Assembly: GCF_029892565.1 (NCBI RefSeq)
Contig: NZ_JARXVH010000005.1
Span: 124,001-188,000, forward strand
Reading direction: 5' to 3'
Length of the DNA stretch: 64,000 bases
Origin: Streptomyces pseudovenezuelae
GTDB taxonomy: Bacteria > Actinomycetota > Actinomycetes > Streptomycetales > Streptomycetaceae
In this document: positions 15,931-23,909 of the stretch, piece after piece
How positions within the stretch are numbered: position 1 is the first letter of the stretch
Layout: each line of letters begins with the position of its first letter
The notes under the pieces: model-generated
Seen by the model: the letters and a program-made list of their open reading frames with translations, nothing else
Databases searched by the model: none
What the model was told of the DNA's origin: nothing
Made by a program: the position numbers and the translations under genes

Positions 15931-17030
15931 TAGAGCCGCAGTTCGCTCGCCCCGAGGTCGCGTGCCCGTGCCGCGTCCGCCGCCAGCGCGCCCGGCCGTC
16001 CCCCCATCCCGGAGACCACCGTGAAGTTGGCGGCCAACACCGCCCCGGCCCTGCCCTGTTCGGCGAACGGCGTGAGCAGGCCCGGGCCGCCCGTGCAGGG
16101 GACGACCACGCCGTCGGCCACCGACAGGATGTGTCCGGGGTCCACACCCACGTTGGCACCGCAGTGGTACGACTCCGGGTCCGCGTGCAGCAGTACCTGG
16201 AAGTCGGCGGGTGCGGCGGCCCGGACCGCCGCGACCGCCGTCTCCTGAAGGGTGCGGGCCCGCTCGTCGCGCCACGCGCGTGTGGCCGTCGCGTTCGCCT
16301 CGCCGAGGAGTTTCTCGACCCCCGCCCAGCCGCCGTCGGAGGGCGCCCCCCGCCACACCGGTTCCAGCGCGGCGCGTACGACCGCCGCCAACTCGTCGGC
16401 GTCGAGGCCCTGTTCGCCGTAGCCCTCTGCGCAGGTCGGGCAGAAGCACAACGACATGAGGTACTGGCCGGCGTCGCCGAGACCCACCCCGGCGGTCTTG
16501 TCGTGGGCGTGCAGGTGCTGGAGGCCGTACCAGCCCAGGGACTCCAGTTCGGTGCCGCGTGCGCCGGGCCGGACCGCCGCCTCGGCGGCCAGGTCGACGA
16601 GGTACGCGCGCGTGGCGGGTTGGGCGATGCACGGGGCCCACGGGTAGCGGTCGCCATAGGCGTTGATGACCGAGGTGTCCGGATGGTCCGCGCCCAGGCG
16701 GGAGTTGTGCGCGAGGACGACCCAGGTGTGCACCTCCAGACCGGCGTCCGCGAGGGCGGTCGCGGCCTCGCCGTACGCGTCCCCGGGCGCCCACTCCCCC
16801 GCCGGGTACGGGCGCAGGGTGCGGCCGTACCAGCGGTCGTCGGCCGGGTAGAGCACGGCCGCGTGTTCGGCGGTGACGATGCGGTGGCGCGGGTGGCGGG
16901 GCGTCAACGCGCGCGTGGAGTGATAGGCCGAGGCCAGCGTCGCCTGCCGTACACCGAGCCCGGCGATGAACTCGGCGGCCCCCGGGTCCCCGTTGACGTC
17001 CCAGGGGTAGACGAACGCCGACGCCTTCAC
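15867..17030 (-). CDS. Uncharacterised 387-aa protein coupled to kdgD
   Basis: I do not recognise the family with certainty. The GTG start at 17030 overlaps the kdgD stop (GTGA), so the two are translated together. The protein is cytoplasmic (no signal, no membrane segment) and rich in Ala. It opens with a strand-helix pattern (S-A-F-V-Y-P-W-D-V-N-G-D) that suggests a TIM-barrel glycosidase-like fold. It has a C-F-C-P-T-C motif near residue 190, preceded by a Trp/Tyr/His-rich stretch (L-G-W-Y-G-L-Q-H-L-H). Coupling to a uronate-pathway enzyme suggests a sugar-acid or uronide-processing role. Its 3' end overlaps the convergent MFS gene by 64 bp. Confidence 0.75.
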   Translation of the reverse strand: MKASAFVYPWDVNGDPGAAEFIAGLGVRQATLASAYHSTRALTPRHPRHRIVTAEHAAVLYPADDRWYGRTLRPYPAGEWAPGDAYGEAATALADAGLEVHTWVVLAHNSRLGADHPDTSVINAYGDRYPWAPCIAQPATRAYLVDLAAEAAVRPGARGTELESLGWYGLQHLHAHDKTAGVGLGDAGQYLMSLCFCPTCAEGYGEQGLDADELAAVVRAALEPVWRGAPSDGGWAGVEKLLGEANATATRAWRDERARTLQETAVAAVRAAAPADFQVLLHADPESYHCGANVGVDPGHILSVADGVVVPCTGGPGLLTPFAEQGRAGAVLAANFTVVSGMGGRPGALAADAARARDLGASELRLYHAGLASEADLVEVRSAMAEL

Positions 17031-17968
17031 ATGTCCTCCTCGACGAGCGCGTACCCGCGCTCGATCAGCTGGGCGAGCTGCTTCACATGCTCCTCCGCCG
17101 GCTCGTGCAGCGGCGGCCGGACCTCCCCCACGTCGAGCCCGCGCATCCGCACCCCGGCCTTGACCAGCGAGACGGCGTAGCCGCGGCCCTGGGCGCGCAG
17201 TTCGACGAACGGCCGGTAGAAGCCGTCGAGGAGGCGGTGCGCGGTGGTGTCGTCGCCGGCGGCGAGGGCCTGGTGGAAGGCGAGGGCGATCTCGGGGACG
17301 AAGCAGAAGACGGCGGAGGAGTAGAGCGTGATGCCGATGCCGCGGTAGGCGAGCTGGGTCTGTTCGGCGGTCGGCAGGCCGTTGAAGTAGAGGAAGTCGC
17401 CGGGGACCTCGGTGCGTACGGTGCTCACGATCCGCTGCATGAGGTCGAGGTCGCCGAGCCCGTCCTTGAAGCCGATGATCCCGTCCGTGCGGGCCAGTTC
17501 GACCACCGAGGCCGGGGTGAACACGGCGTTGTCGCGCTGGTAGACGATCACCGGCAGCGCGGTCGCGGCGGCCACCTCCCGGTAGTGCCGCAGCAGCCCC
17601 TCCTGCCCGGCGACCACGAGGTAGGGCGGCATGGCGAGCAGCCCGTCCGCGCCGGCCGCCGCGGCGAGACGCGCGTAGCGGACGGCGAGTGCGGTGCCGT
17701 AGCCGGCACCCGCGACGACCGGCACGCGCCCGTCCGTCGCCTCGACGGCGGCCTCTATGCAGGCCTCGAACTCCTCGGGCGTCAGCGCGTGGAACTCGCC
17801 GGTGCCGCAGCAGGCGAACACGGCGGCGGCCCCCGCCTCCACCCCGCGCCGCACGTGCGCGCGGTACACGTCGAGGTCGACCGAGCCGTCCGGGCCGTAG
17901 GCGGTGACGGGGAAGAACAGCGGCCCGCTGGGGATGCTGAGTCGAGCGGCGAGAGGGGCTGGCGTCAC
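17027..17968 (-). CDS. kdgD: 5-dehydro-4-deoxyglucarate dehydratase
   Basis: 313 aa from GTG 17968 with AGGGAGAG upstream; a longer reading adds 21 residues without homology features. Decarboxylates and dehydrates 5-keto-4-deoxy-D-glucarate to 2-ketoglutarate semialdehyde, the last dedicated step of galactarate/glucarate breakdown. DapA-fold residues are Tyr143 in I-V-Y-Q-R-D-N and Schiff-base Lys168 in G-F-K-D-G. The F-F-P-V-T-A-Y opening and the C-C-G-T-G-E-F loop are typical of KdgD. It is transcribed divergently from uronate dehydrogenase, which feeds the same pathway. The specific name is well supported by motifs plus neighbour, though paralogues share the fold. Confidence 0.86.
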   Translation of the reverse strand: MTPAPLAARLSIPSGPLFFPVTAYGPDGSVDLDVYRAHVRRGVEAGAAAVFACCGTGEFHALTPEEFEACIEAAVEATDGRVPVVAGAGYGTALAVRYARLAAAAGADGLLAMPPYLVVAGQEGLLRHYREVAAATALPVIVYQRDNAVFTPASVVELARTDGIIGFKDGLGDLDLMQRIVSTVRTEVPGDFLYFNGLPTAEQTQLAYRGIGITLYSSAVFCFVPEIALAFHQALAAGDDTTAHRLLDGFYRPFVELRAQGRGYAVSLVKAGVRMRGLDVGEVRPPLHEPAEEHVKQLAQLIERGYALVEEDM

Positions 17969-18029
17969 GGGCTCTCCCTGGCAGGCGCGTACGTTCTTCT
18001 GATCAGTGTCTACATCCCTGAACATCGCC

Positions 18030-18059
18030 ACACTATGGAGCCTGCTCCGGGCCGGTCAA
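18030..18059 (-). promoter_or_regulatory. Predicted kdgD promoter
   Basis: Reading the minus strand, TTGACC (18059-18054) and TAGTGT (18035-18030) are separated by 18 bp, a fair match to the vegetative sigma (HrdB) consensus. Transcription would begin near 18023, about 55 bp before the kdgD GTG. Confidence 0.5.
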
Positions 18060-18130
18060 GCGCGCAACCGGGCAACACGAGAACGGGAAAGAGGCAGAAA
18101 GTGAGTGGATTCGTCGACCCCGCGCAACAC

Positions 18131-18160
18131 TTGACGAAGCACGTGAGCGATCCTTAGCGT
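18131..18160 (+). promoter_or_regulatory. Predicted udh promoter
   Basis: TTGACG (18131-18136) and TAGCGT (18155-18160) with an 18-bp spacer resemble the vegetative sigma consensus and face away from the kdgD promoter. The repeated GTCCAT at 18161 and 18180 in the predicted leader could be part of an operator shared by the divergent pair. Confidence 0.5.
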
Positions 18161-18209
18161 GTCCATGAATGTGAATGCCGTCCATACATGCGCCCGAGGA
18201 GACCCGAGG

Positions 18210-19034
18210 ATGCCCGCTCCCCGCACCGTTCTGCTGACCGGCGCCGCCGGCGGACTAGGCACCCTGATGCGGGAGCTGCTCCCGGCCTACGGCTACGAAC
18301 TGCGCCTGCTCGACCTGCGCCCCGTCGAGGGCGCGCCGAACGCGATCACCGCGGACCTCGCCGACAAGGCGGCCCTGCGCGAGGCGGTACGGGGCGTCGA
18401 CGCGATCATCCACCTCGCGGGGATCTCCCTGGAAGCCCCCTTCGAGAAGATCCTCAAGGCGAACATCGAGGGGACCTACAACCTGTACGAGGCCGCGCGA
18501 GAGGAGGGCGTGGACCGGATCGCCTTCGCCTCCTCCAACCACGCCGTGGGCTTCACCCCGCACCCCGAGGGCGAGGCACCGTTCGACGCGAGCGCGCTGA
18601 TCCCGATCGACACCCCGCGCCGCCCGGACACCTTCTACGGTCTGTCCAAGTCCTTCGGCGAGGATCTCGCGCAGCTCTACTGGGACCGGCACGGCCTGGA
18701 GACGGTGTCGGTGCGCATCGGCTCCTGCTTCGCGGAGCCGTCCAGCGTGCGCATGCTGTCGGTGTGGATGAGCCCGGCCGACGGCGCCCGTCTCTTCCAC
18801 GCGGCCCTCACCGCGGAGAACGTCGGCCACACCGTCGTCTACGGCTCCTCCGCCAACACCCGCCTGTGGTGGGACCTTTCGACCGCGCGGGCGCTGGGCT
18901 ACGACCCGCAGGACGACTCGGAGCCGTACGCGGAGAAGCTGATCGCCGAACAGGGCGAGCTGGACCCGGAGAACGTGGCGCACGCCTACCTGGGCGGCCA
19001 CTTCGTCAACGACCCGCCGATCTGGCCCTATTGA
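18210..19034 (+). CDS. udh: Uronate dehydrogenase (NAD-dependent)
   Basis: 274 aa from ATG 18210, preceded by GAGGAGACCCGAGG. Oxidises D-galacturonate or D-glucuronate to the aldaro-lactone, the entry step of the oxidative uronate pathway. Extended short-chain dehydrogenase: T-G-A-A-G-G-L-G (10-17) binds NAD, S-S-N-H-A-V-G-F (108-115) is characteristic of uronate dehydrogenases, and Tyr143/Lys147 in Y-G-L-S-K form the catalytic pair. Length matches the family (about 265-275 aa). Divergent from kdgD, with pectin-cleaving enzymes 15 kb away on the same locus. Galactarate dehydratase and the semialdehyde dehydrogenase that would complete the pathway are not in this window. Confidence 0.9.
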   Translation: MPAPRTVLLTGAAGGLGTLMRELLPAYGYELRLLDLRPVEGAPNAITADLADKAALREAVRGVDAIIHLAGISLEAPFEKILKANIEGTYNLYEAAREEGVDRIAFASSNHAVGFTPHPEGEAPFDASALIPIDTPRRPDTFYGLSKSFGEDLAQLYWDRHGLETVSVRIGSCFAEPSSVRMLSVWMSPADGARLFHAALTAENVGHTVVYGSSANTRLWWDLSTARALGYDPQDDSEPYAEKLIAEQGELDPENVAHAYLGGHFVNDPPIWPY

Positions 19035-19043
19035 GCACCGGCG

Positions 19044-19679
19044 TCAGACGAGCCCGTGCCGGCGCAGGAACGCGTCGGCCAGGCCGTCGGTGAACGCCTC
19101 GCCGATCGGCTCGTCACTCACCAGTACGCGGTAGTAGAGCGGGCCCACGAGCTGGTCCGTCTCCGCCTCGATGTCGACATCGGCGGGCAACAGGCCCGCG
19201 TCCAGGGCGCGTTGCAGCACCGCCCGGTCGCGGAGCCGTTGCGGCTCCAGGCACCTGGACCGGAAGTCGCGGGCGAACCCCGGATCAAGCTGGGCCTGGG
19301 CGATCAGCGCCCGGAAGACGGCACCGGGGTCCGACTCGCCCAGGAACCAGGCCAGTTGGCGCAGATAGGCGCTCAGGTCGCGGGCGAGGTCGCCGGTGTC
19401 GGGCGGGGTCAGGTCCTCGACGGCATCCTGCAGCAGCGCGTCCATGAGGATGTCCGTCTTGGCGCTCCACCACCGGTAGAGGGTCTGCTTGGCCACACCG
19501 GCACGCGCCGCGATGCCCTCCATCGTGACGCCCGCGAAGCCCTTCTCGACCAGCAGGTCGTCGGCCGCCTCCAGCACCGCCTGCCGGGCCCCCTCGCTGC
19601 GCCCGTGCCGATTGCCGTGGTGCCGCCGCCCGGACCCTTCGCCGGTGCCGCCCGCCTCGGCGCGCGCAACAGATGTCAT
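19044..19679 (-). CDS. TetR family regulator
   Basis: 211 aa, ATG at 19679 with GGGAGG upstream. The N-terminal helix-turn-helix contains I-A-A-R-A-G-V-A-K-Q-T-L-Y-R-W-W (about 56-71), preceded by a 25-residue Gly/Arg/His-rich extension. The C-terminal part is of the TetR_C class common in actinobacteria. It is divergent from an O-methyltransferase gene across 87 bp holding a perfect 16-bp palindrome, so it very probably represses that gene and itself. The inducer is unknown. Confidence 0.9.
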   Translation of the reverse strand: MTSVARAEAGGTGEGSGRRHHGNRHGRSEGARQAVLEAADDLLVEKGFAGVTMEGIAARAGVAKQTLYRWWSAKTDILMDALLQDAVEDLTPPDTGDLARDLSAYLRQLAWFLGESDPGAVFRALIAQAQLDPGFARDFRSRCLEPQRLRDRAVLQRALDAGLLPADVDIEAETDQLVGPLYYRVLVSDEPIGEAFTDGLADAFLRRHGLV

Positions 19680-19736
19680 CTCGCCTCCCTCACCCCGCCG
19701 ATCCCTCGCTTCGCCGAGGATATTCCTTCTAGAAAC

Positions 19737-19752
19737 GACGCAACGTTGCGTC
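19737..19752. promoter_or_regulatory. Perfect 16-bp palindrome, TetR operator candidate
   Basis: GACGCAACGTTGCGTC sits between the divergent TetR and O-methyltransferase start codons, 14 bp before the latter. Size, symmetry and position are those of a TetR-family operator covering both promoters. Confidence 0.75.
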
Positions 19753-19766
19753 TACTCTAGGCGACC

Positions 19767-20456
19767 ATGACACCGACGACACCCACGCCCACACCGACGC
19801 CCACCCACTCCCTCGCCGACCCCCGCATCAAGGCAGCCCTCAGCCGCCTGTTCGAAGGCGCCGAACAGGACGACGCCACCTCCGCCCGCATGGACGCGGA
19901 CCTGCCCGGCGGTTTCGCGCCCCTCTCACCCCAGGAACAGGCCGATGCCGCGGCCGAGATCTACATGCCGATCTCCGCCGCCGGCGGGACGCTGCTCTAC
20001 AACCTGGTCCGGGCCGTACGCCCAGCCACGGTGGTGGAGTTCGGCATGTCCTTCGGGATCTCCACGCTGTATCTGGCCGCGGCCGTACGGGACAACGGCG
20101 CCGGACGCGTCGTGACCACGGAGCTCAGCGCGGACAAGATCGCCGCGGCCCGCGCGACCTTCGCCGAGGCCGGCCTGGACGACCTGATCACCGTGCTGCC
20201 GGGCGACGCCCGCGACACCCTCGGCGCCCTGGACACTCCCCCGGACCTCCTGCTGCTGGACGGCTGGAAGGACCTGTGCCTGCCCGTCCTGCGCCTCCTT
20301 GAGCCGCGTCTGCGCCCCGGCACCCTGGTCGTGGCCGACGACGTCGACCTGCCGAACCTGCGCCCGTATCTCGACCACGTACGCGATCCCGCGAACGGCT
20401 ACGAAAGCGTCACGTTCCCCGTCGAGGACGGCATGGAGATCAGCTGCCGGCTCTGA
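19767..20456 (+). CDS. SAM-dependent O-methyltransferase
   Basis: 229 aa. Class I methyltransferase of the small-molecule O-methyltransferase type. The N-terminus is a low-complexity run of alternating Thr and Pro. Motif I is V-V-E-F-G-M-S-F-G-I-S-T (about 89-100), the acidic residue after strand 2 is in T-T-E-L-S, and D-L-L-L-L-D-G-W-K-D carries the motif II Asp. Probably controlled by the divergent TetR. The acceptor is unknown; proteins like this act on catechol-like or secondary-metabolite hydroxyls. Confidence 0.85.
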   Translation: MTPTTPTPTPTPTHSLADPRIKAALSRLFEGAEQDDATSARMDADLPGGFAPLSPQEQADAAAEIYMPISAAGGTLLYNLVRAVRPATVVEFGMSFGISTLYLAAAVRDNGAGRVVTTELSADKIAAARATFAEAGLDDLITVLPGDARDTLGALDTPPDLLLLDGWKDLCLPVLRLLEPRLRPGTLVVADDVDLPNLRPYLDHVRDPANGYESVTFPVEDGMEISCRL

Positions 20457-20484
20457 CCGACGGCGTGAAAAAGACGCTCTTCGA

Positions 20485-20517
20485 CGGCGGGCGGGCACCG
20501 AACGGGCCCGCCCGCCG
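20485..20517 (+). terminator. Intrinsic terminator-like hairpin
   Basis: A perfect 12-bp GC stem (20485-20496 with 20506-20517) and a 9-nt loop follow the O-methyltransferase stop by 28 bp. No T-run follows, as is usual for Streptomyces terminators. The rest of the 264-bp gap before the DeoR gene shows no gene. Confidence 0.7.
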
Positions 20518-20720
20518 GGGGGTTCGGGCAGCCGGCGTGCCCGTTCCCACGCCCTCGACGGCTGCCCCGCAGGTCCGAGGCGGGCACTCCGCCCGGTAAA
20601 CGGACACACACGGGCAGCATCGGACCTGCAACAGACCTGGTCAGTGCCGGACAGCCGCTGTACAACTTCCTCCAAGGGCCGCACCGGGCCCGAACGGGCA
20701 AAGGCGCGCGTGGAGAGCAG

Positions 20721-21500
20721 GTGTCGGCCATGGAAGCGAGAACGGCGGAAGAACGCCAGCGGGAGATCGTGCGGGCCGCGCGCGCCGGCGGATCCGTCGA
20801 CGTCACCGCGCTCGCCGCCGAACTGGGCGTGGCCAAGGAGACCGTACGACGGGATCTGCGCGCCCTGGAGGACCACGGTCTGGTCCGCCGTACGCACGGC
20901 GGGGCGTATCCCGTGGAGAGCGCCGGGTTCGAGACGACGCTCGCCTTCCGCGCCACCAGTCACGTACCCGAGAAGCGCCGGATCGCGGGCGCCGCGGCCG
21001 AGCTGCTCGGGGACGCCGAGACCGTGTTCGTCGACGAGGGCTTCACCCCCCAGCTCATCGCCGAGGCACTGCCCAGGGACCGGCCGCTGACCGTGGTCAC
21101 CGCGTCCCTGCCGGTCGCGGGCGTGCTCGCCGAGTGCGAGAACACCTCGGTACTGCTGCTCGGCGGCCGGGTCCGGCACGGCACCCTCGCCACCGTCGAC
21201 CACTGGACGACGAAGATGCTGGCCGGGTTCGTCATCGACCTGGCCTACATCGGCGCCAACGGCATCTCCCGCGAACACGGCCTGACCACGCCCGACCCCG
21301 CGGTCAGCGAGGTCAAGGCGCAGGCCATCCGTGCGGCCCGCCGCACGGTCTTCGCGGGCGTGCACACCAAGTTCGGGGCGGTCAGCTTCTGCCGGTTCGC
21401 GGAGATCGGCGCACTGGAGACGATCGTCACGAGCACGCTGCTCCCGTCAGCCGAGGCCCATCGCTACTCACTGCTCGGGCCACAGGTCATCCGCGTCTGA
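20721..21500 (+). CDS. DeoR family transcriptional regulator
   Basis: 259 aa; GTG 20721 follows GGAGA, and an in-frame ATG at 20730 is a possible alternative. The N-terminal DeoR helix-turn-helix has the signature V-D-V-T-A-L-A-A-E-L-G-V-A-K-E-T-V-R-R-D-L (about 26-46). The C-terminal DeoRC sugar-phosphate isomerase-like domain contains V-F-V-D-E-G-F-T and L-L-G-G-R-V. It is the first gene upstream of an ABC polyol importer and a zinc dehydrogenase in the same direction, so it probably represses them and responds to a phosphorylated polyol or sugar. Confidence 0.9.
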   Translation: MSAMEARTAEERQREIVRAARAGGSVDVTALAAELGVAKETVRRDLRALEDHGLVRRTHGGAYPVESAGFETTLAFRATSHVPEKRRIAGAAAELLGDAETVFVDEGFTPQLIAEALPRDRPLTVVTASLPVAGVLAECENTSVLLLGGRVRHGTLATVDHWTTKMLAGFVIDLAYIGANGISREHGLTTPDPAVSEVKAQAIRAARRTVFAGVHTKFGAVSFCRFAEIGALETIVTSTLLPSAEAHRYSLLGPQVIRV

Positions 21501-21513
21501 AAGTCCCCCATCA

Positions 21514-21536
21514 GTCAGTCCACATGTCCAACTGAC
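21514..21536. promoter_or_regulatory. Inverted repeat, DeoR operator candidate
   Basis: GTCAGT (21514-21519) and ACTGAC (21531-21536) flank an 11-bp spacer in the 100-bp gap between the DeoR gene and the binding-protein gene. An operator for the importer operon is plausible; the arms are short. Confidence 0.35.
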
Positions 21537-21600
21537 GCACCAGAGGGCACATCCATGCCCGGGTGAACCATCTTTCTCCCCATACGTCCAGGAGCGATCC

Positions 21601-22974
21601 ATGCGAACCCAGAGCCGACGACGGCCCACGCGAGCCACGCTCGCCATGGCCGCCGCAGGGACGCTGCTCGCCCCGCTGCTCTCCGGCTGTTGGGTCGGGG
21701 CAGGCGGGTCCGGTTCCGGCGGCAACTCCGTCAACGTCCTGATGGTCAACAACCCGCAGATGGTGGAGCTGCAGAAACTCACCGCCTCGCACTTCACCAA
21801 GGAGACCGGCATCAAGGTGAACTTCACCGTGCTGCCGGAGAACGACGTCCGCGACAAGATCAGCCAGGACTTCGCCAACCAGGCCGGCCAGTACGACGTG
21901 GCGACGCTCAGCAACTACGAGATCCCGATCTACGCCAAGAACGGCTGGCTGCACGAGATGAACTCGTACGTGGCCAAGGACCCCGCGTACGACGAGCAGG
22001 ACATCCTCAAACCGATGCGCCTGTCCCTCACGGCCGACGACGGCAAGCTCTACGGCCAGCCCTTCTACGGCGAGTCGTCCTTCCTGATGTACCGCAAGGA
22101 CATCTTCGCGAAGGAGGGCCTGACCATGCCGGCCCACCCCACCTGGACCCAGATCGCCGACCTGGCCGCGAAGGTGGACGGCGCCGAGCCCGACATGAAG
22201 GGCATCTGCCTGCGCGGACTGCCCGGCTGGGGCGAGCTGATGGCCCCGCTCACCACGGTGGTCAACACCTTCGGCGGCACCTGGTTCGAGAAGAACTGGC
22301 AGGCACAGCTCGACTCCCCCGCGTTCGAGAAGGCGACGAAGTTCTATGTCGACCTGGTCCGCAAGCACGGCGAGTCCGGCGCCGCCCAGTCCGGCTTCGC
22401 CGAGTGCCTCAACAACATGACCCAGGGCAAGGTCGCCATGTGGTACGACGCCACCAGCGCGGCCGGCTCCCTGGAGGCCTCGGACTCCCCCGTCAAGGGC
22501 AAGCTCGGCTACGCACCCGCGCCGGTCGAGAAGACCGACTCCTCGGGCTGGCTCTACACCTGGGCCTGGGGCATCCAGAAGGCGTCCCGCAACCCCGACA
22601 AGGCCTGGAAGTTCGTCTCCTGGGCGTCCAGCAAGCAGTACGAGGAACTGGTCGGCGAGACCAGCGGCTGGCCCAACGTGCCCGCCGGCAAGCGCGCCTC
22701 GACGTACGAGAACGCCGACTACCGCAAGTCCGCCGCCTCCTTCCAGGAGATGACGAAGGAGGCCATCGAGGGCGCCAAGCCCGATGACCCGGGGGTGCAG
22801 CCGCGCCCCGCGCCCGGCATCCAGTTCGTCGGCATCCCCGAGTTCACCGACCTCGGCACCAAGGTCTCCCAGGAGATCAGCGCGGCCATCGCCGGACGCC
22901 AGTCCGTCGACTCGGCCCTGAAGAAGGCCCAGCAACTCGCCGAGAAGATCTCGAAGGAGTACGAGGGGCGATGA
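21601..22974 (+). CDS. ABC transporter solute-binding lipoprotein (polyol type)
   Basis: 457 aa from ATG 21601 with CAGGAG upstream. The signal peptide ends in lipobox L-L-S-G-C, giving a membrane-anchored lipoprotein with a Gly/Ser linker. The body follows family 1 sugar-binding proteins and most resembles the mannitol/sorbitol-type binders (V-N-V-L-M-V-N-N-P-Q-M near the mature N-terminus). It overlaps the first permease by ATGA. With the DeoR regulator and a zinc polyol dehydrogenase in the same unit, a sugar alcohol is the best substrate guess. Confidence 0.9.
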   Translation: MRTQSRRRPTRATLAMAAAGTLLAPLLSGCWVGAGGSGSGGNSVNVLMVNNPQMVELQKLTASHFTKETGIKVNFTVLPENDVRDKISQDFANQAGQYDVATLSNYEIPIYAKNGWLHEMNSYVAKDPAYDEQDILKPMRLSLTADDGKLYGQPFYGESSFLMYRKDIFAKEGLTMPAHPTWTQIADLAAKVDGAEPDMKGICLRGLPGWGELMAPLTTVVNTFGGTWFEKNWQAQLDSPAFEKATKFYVDLVRKHGESGAAQSGFAECLNNMTQGKVAMWYDATSAAGSLEASDSPVKGKLGYAPAPVEKTDSSGWLYTWAWGIQKASRNPDKAWKFVSWASSKQYEELVGETSGWPNVPAGKRASTYENADYRKSAASFQEMTKEAIEGAKPDDPGVQPRPAPGIQFVGIPEFTDLGTKVSQEISAAIAGRQSVDSALKKAQQLAEKISKEYEGR

Positions 22975-23909
22975 GCGCGACCACAACGGCTCCCGTAGCC
23001 GCAACTCCCGTACGCACCACCCACCAGCCCCCCGCCCGGCTGCGCGCCTGGGCCACCCGGGCCCCGCTGCTGCCCGCCCTGGTCTTCATGATCGTGGTGA
23101 CCCAGCTGCCGTTCGTGGCGACCCTGGTCATCTCGTTCTTCGACTGGAACGCGCTGTACCCCGACGCCCGGCACTTCACCGGCGTGGACAACTACCAGGA
23201 GGTGCTGACCGACCCGGACCTGCGCCACTCGGTGTGGACGACGGTCCTGCTGACCGTCGCGGTGGTGCTGGTCAGCCTGATCCTCGGGCTGGTGCTCGCG
23301 CTGCTCCTGGACCGCAGGTTCCGCGGCCGGGGCTTCGTCCGCACCCTGCTGATCGCGCCCTTCCTGGTCGTCCCGGTGGCCGCCGCGCTGCTGTGGAAGC
23401 ACGTGCTCTACAACCCCGAGTACGGGCTCCTGAACGGCCTGTTGCACTACGTCGGCGGGCCACAGCCGGACTGGATCTCCAACACCCCGCTGCTCGCCGT
23501 GGAGGCCTCGCTGGTCTGGCAGTGGACGCCGTTCATGATGCTGATCCTGCTGGCCGGCCTGCAGAGCCGGGACAACGAGCAGATGGAGGCGGCCCGGGTC
23601 GACGGCGCGAGCGACTGGCAGGTCTTCCGCTACCTGACGCTGCCGCACCTGCGCCGCTACCTCGAACTCGGCGCCCTGCTGGGCTCGATCTACATCGTGC
23701 AGAACTTCGACGCGGTCTTCACCATCACGTCCGGCGGCCTGGGCACCGCCAACCTGCCCTACACCGTCTACCAGACCTTCTACCAGGCCCACGAGAACGG
23801 CCTCGCCTCGGCCGCCGGCGTCCTGGTGGTCATCGGCTCGATCATCATCGCGACCTTCGCCCTGCGCGTGGTGTCGTCCCTGTTCCGCGAGGAGGTGTCC
23901 CGCGCATGA
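22971..23909 (+). CDS. ABC polyol/sugar permease (MalF-type)
   Basis: 312 aa. Inner-membrane subunit with about six segments, the first at about residues 35-55. The ATPase-contact loop reads E-A-A-R-V-D-G-A-S-D-W-Q-V-F. ATGA overlaps at both ends place it strictly between the lipoprotein and the second permease. It partners with the MalG-type subunit that follows. No ATPase gene is in the operon, so a shared MsiK-type ATPase is presumed. Confidence 0.92.
   Translation: MSATTTAPVAATPVRTTHQPPARLRAWATRAPLLPALVFMIVVTQLPFVATLVISFFDWNALYPDARHFTGVDNYQEVLTDPDLRHSVWTTVLLTVAVVLVSLILGLVLALLLDRRFRGRGFVRTLLIAPFLVVPVAAALLWKHVLYNPEYGLLNGLLHYVGGPQPDWISNTPLLAVEASLVWQWTPFMMLILLAGLQSRDNEQMEAARVDGASDWQVFRYLTLPHLRRYLELGALLGSIYIVQNFDAVFTITSGGLGTANLPYTVYQTFYQAHENGLASAAGVLVVIGSIIIATFALRVVSSLFREEVSRA

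Noticed and set aside
19044..20456. Edge of a secondary-metabolite cluster (TetR plus O-methyltransferase)
   Set aside because: No polyketide, peptide synthetase or terpene genes are adjacent on either side.
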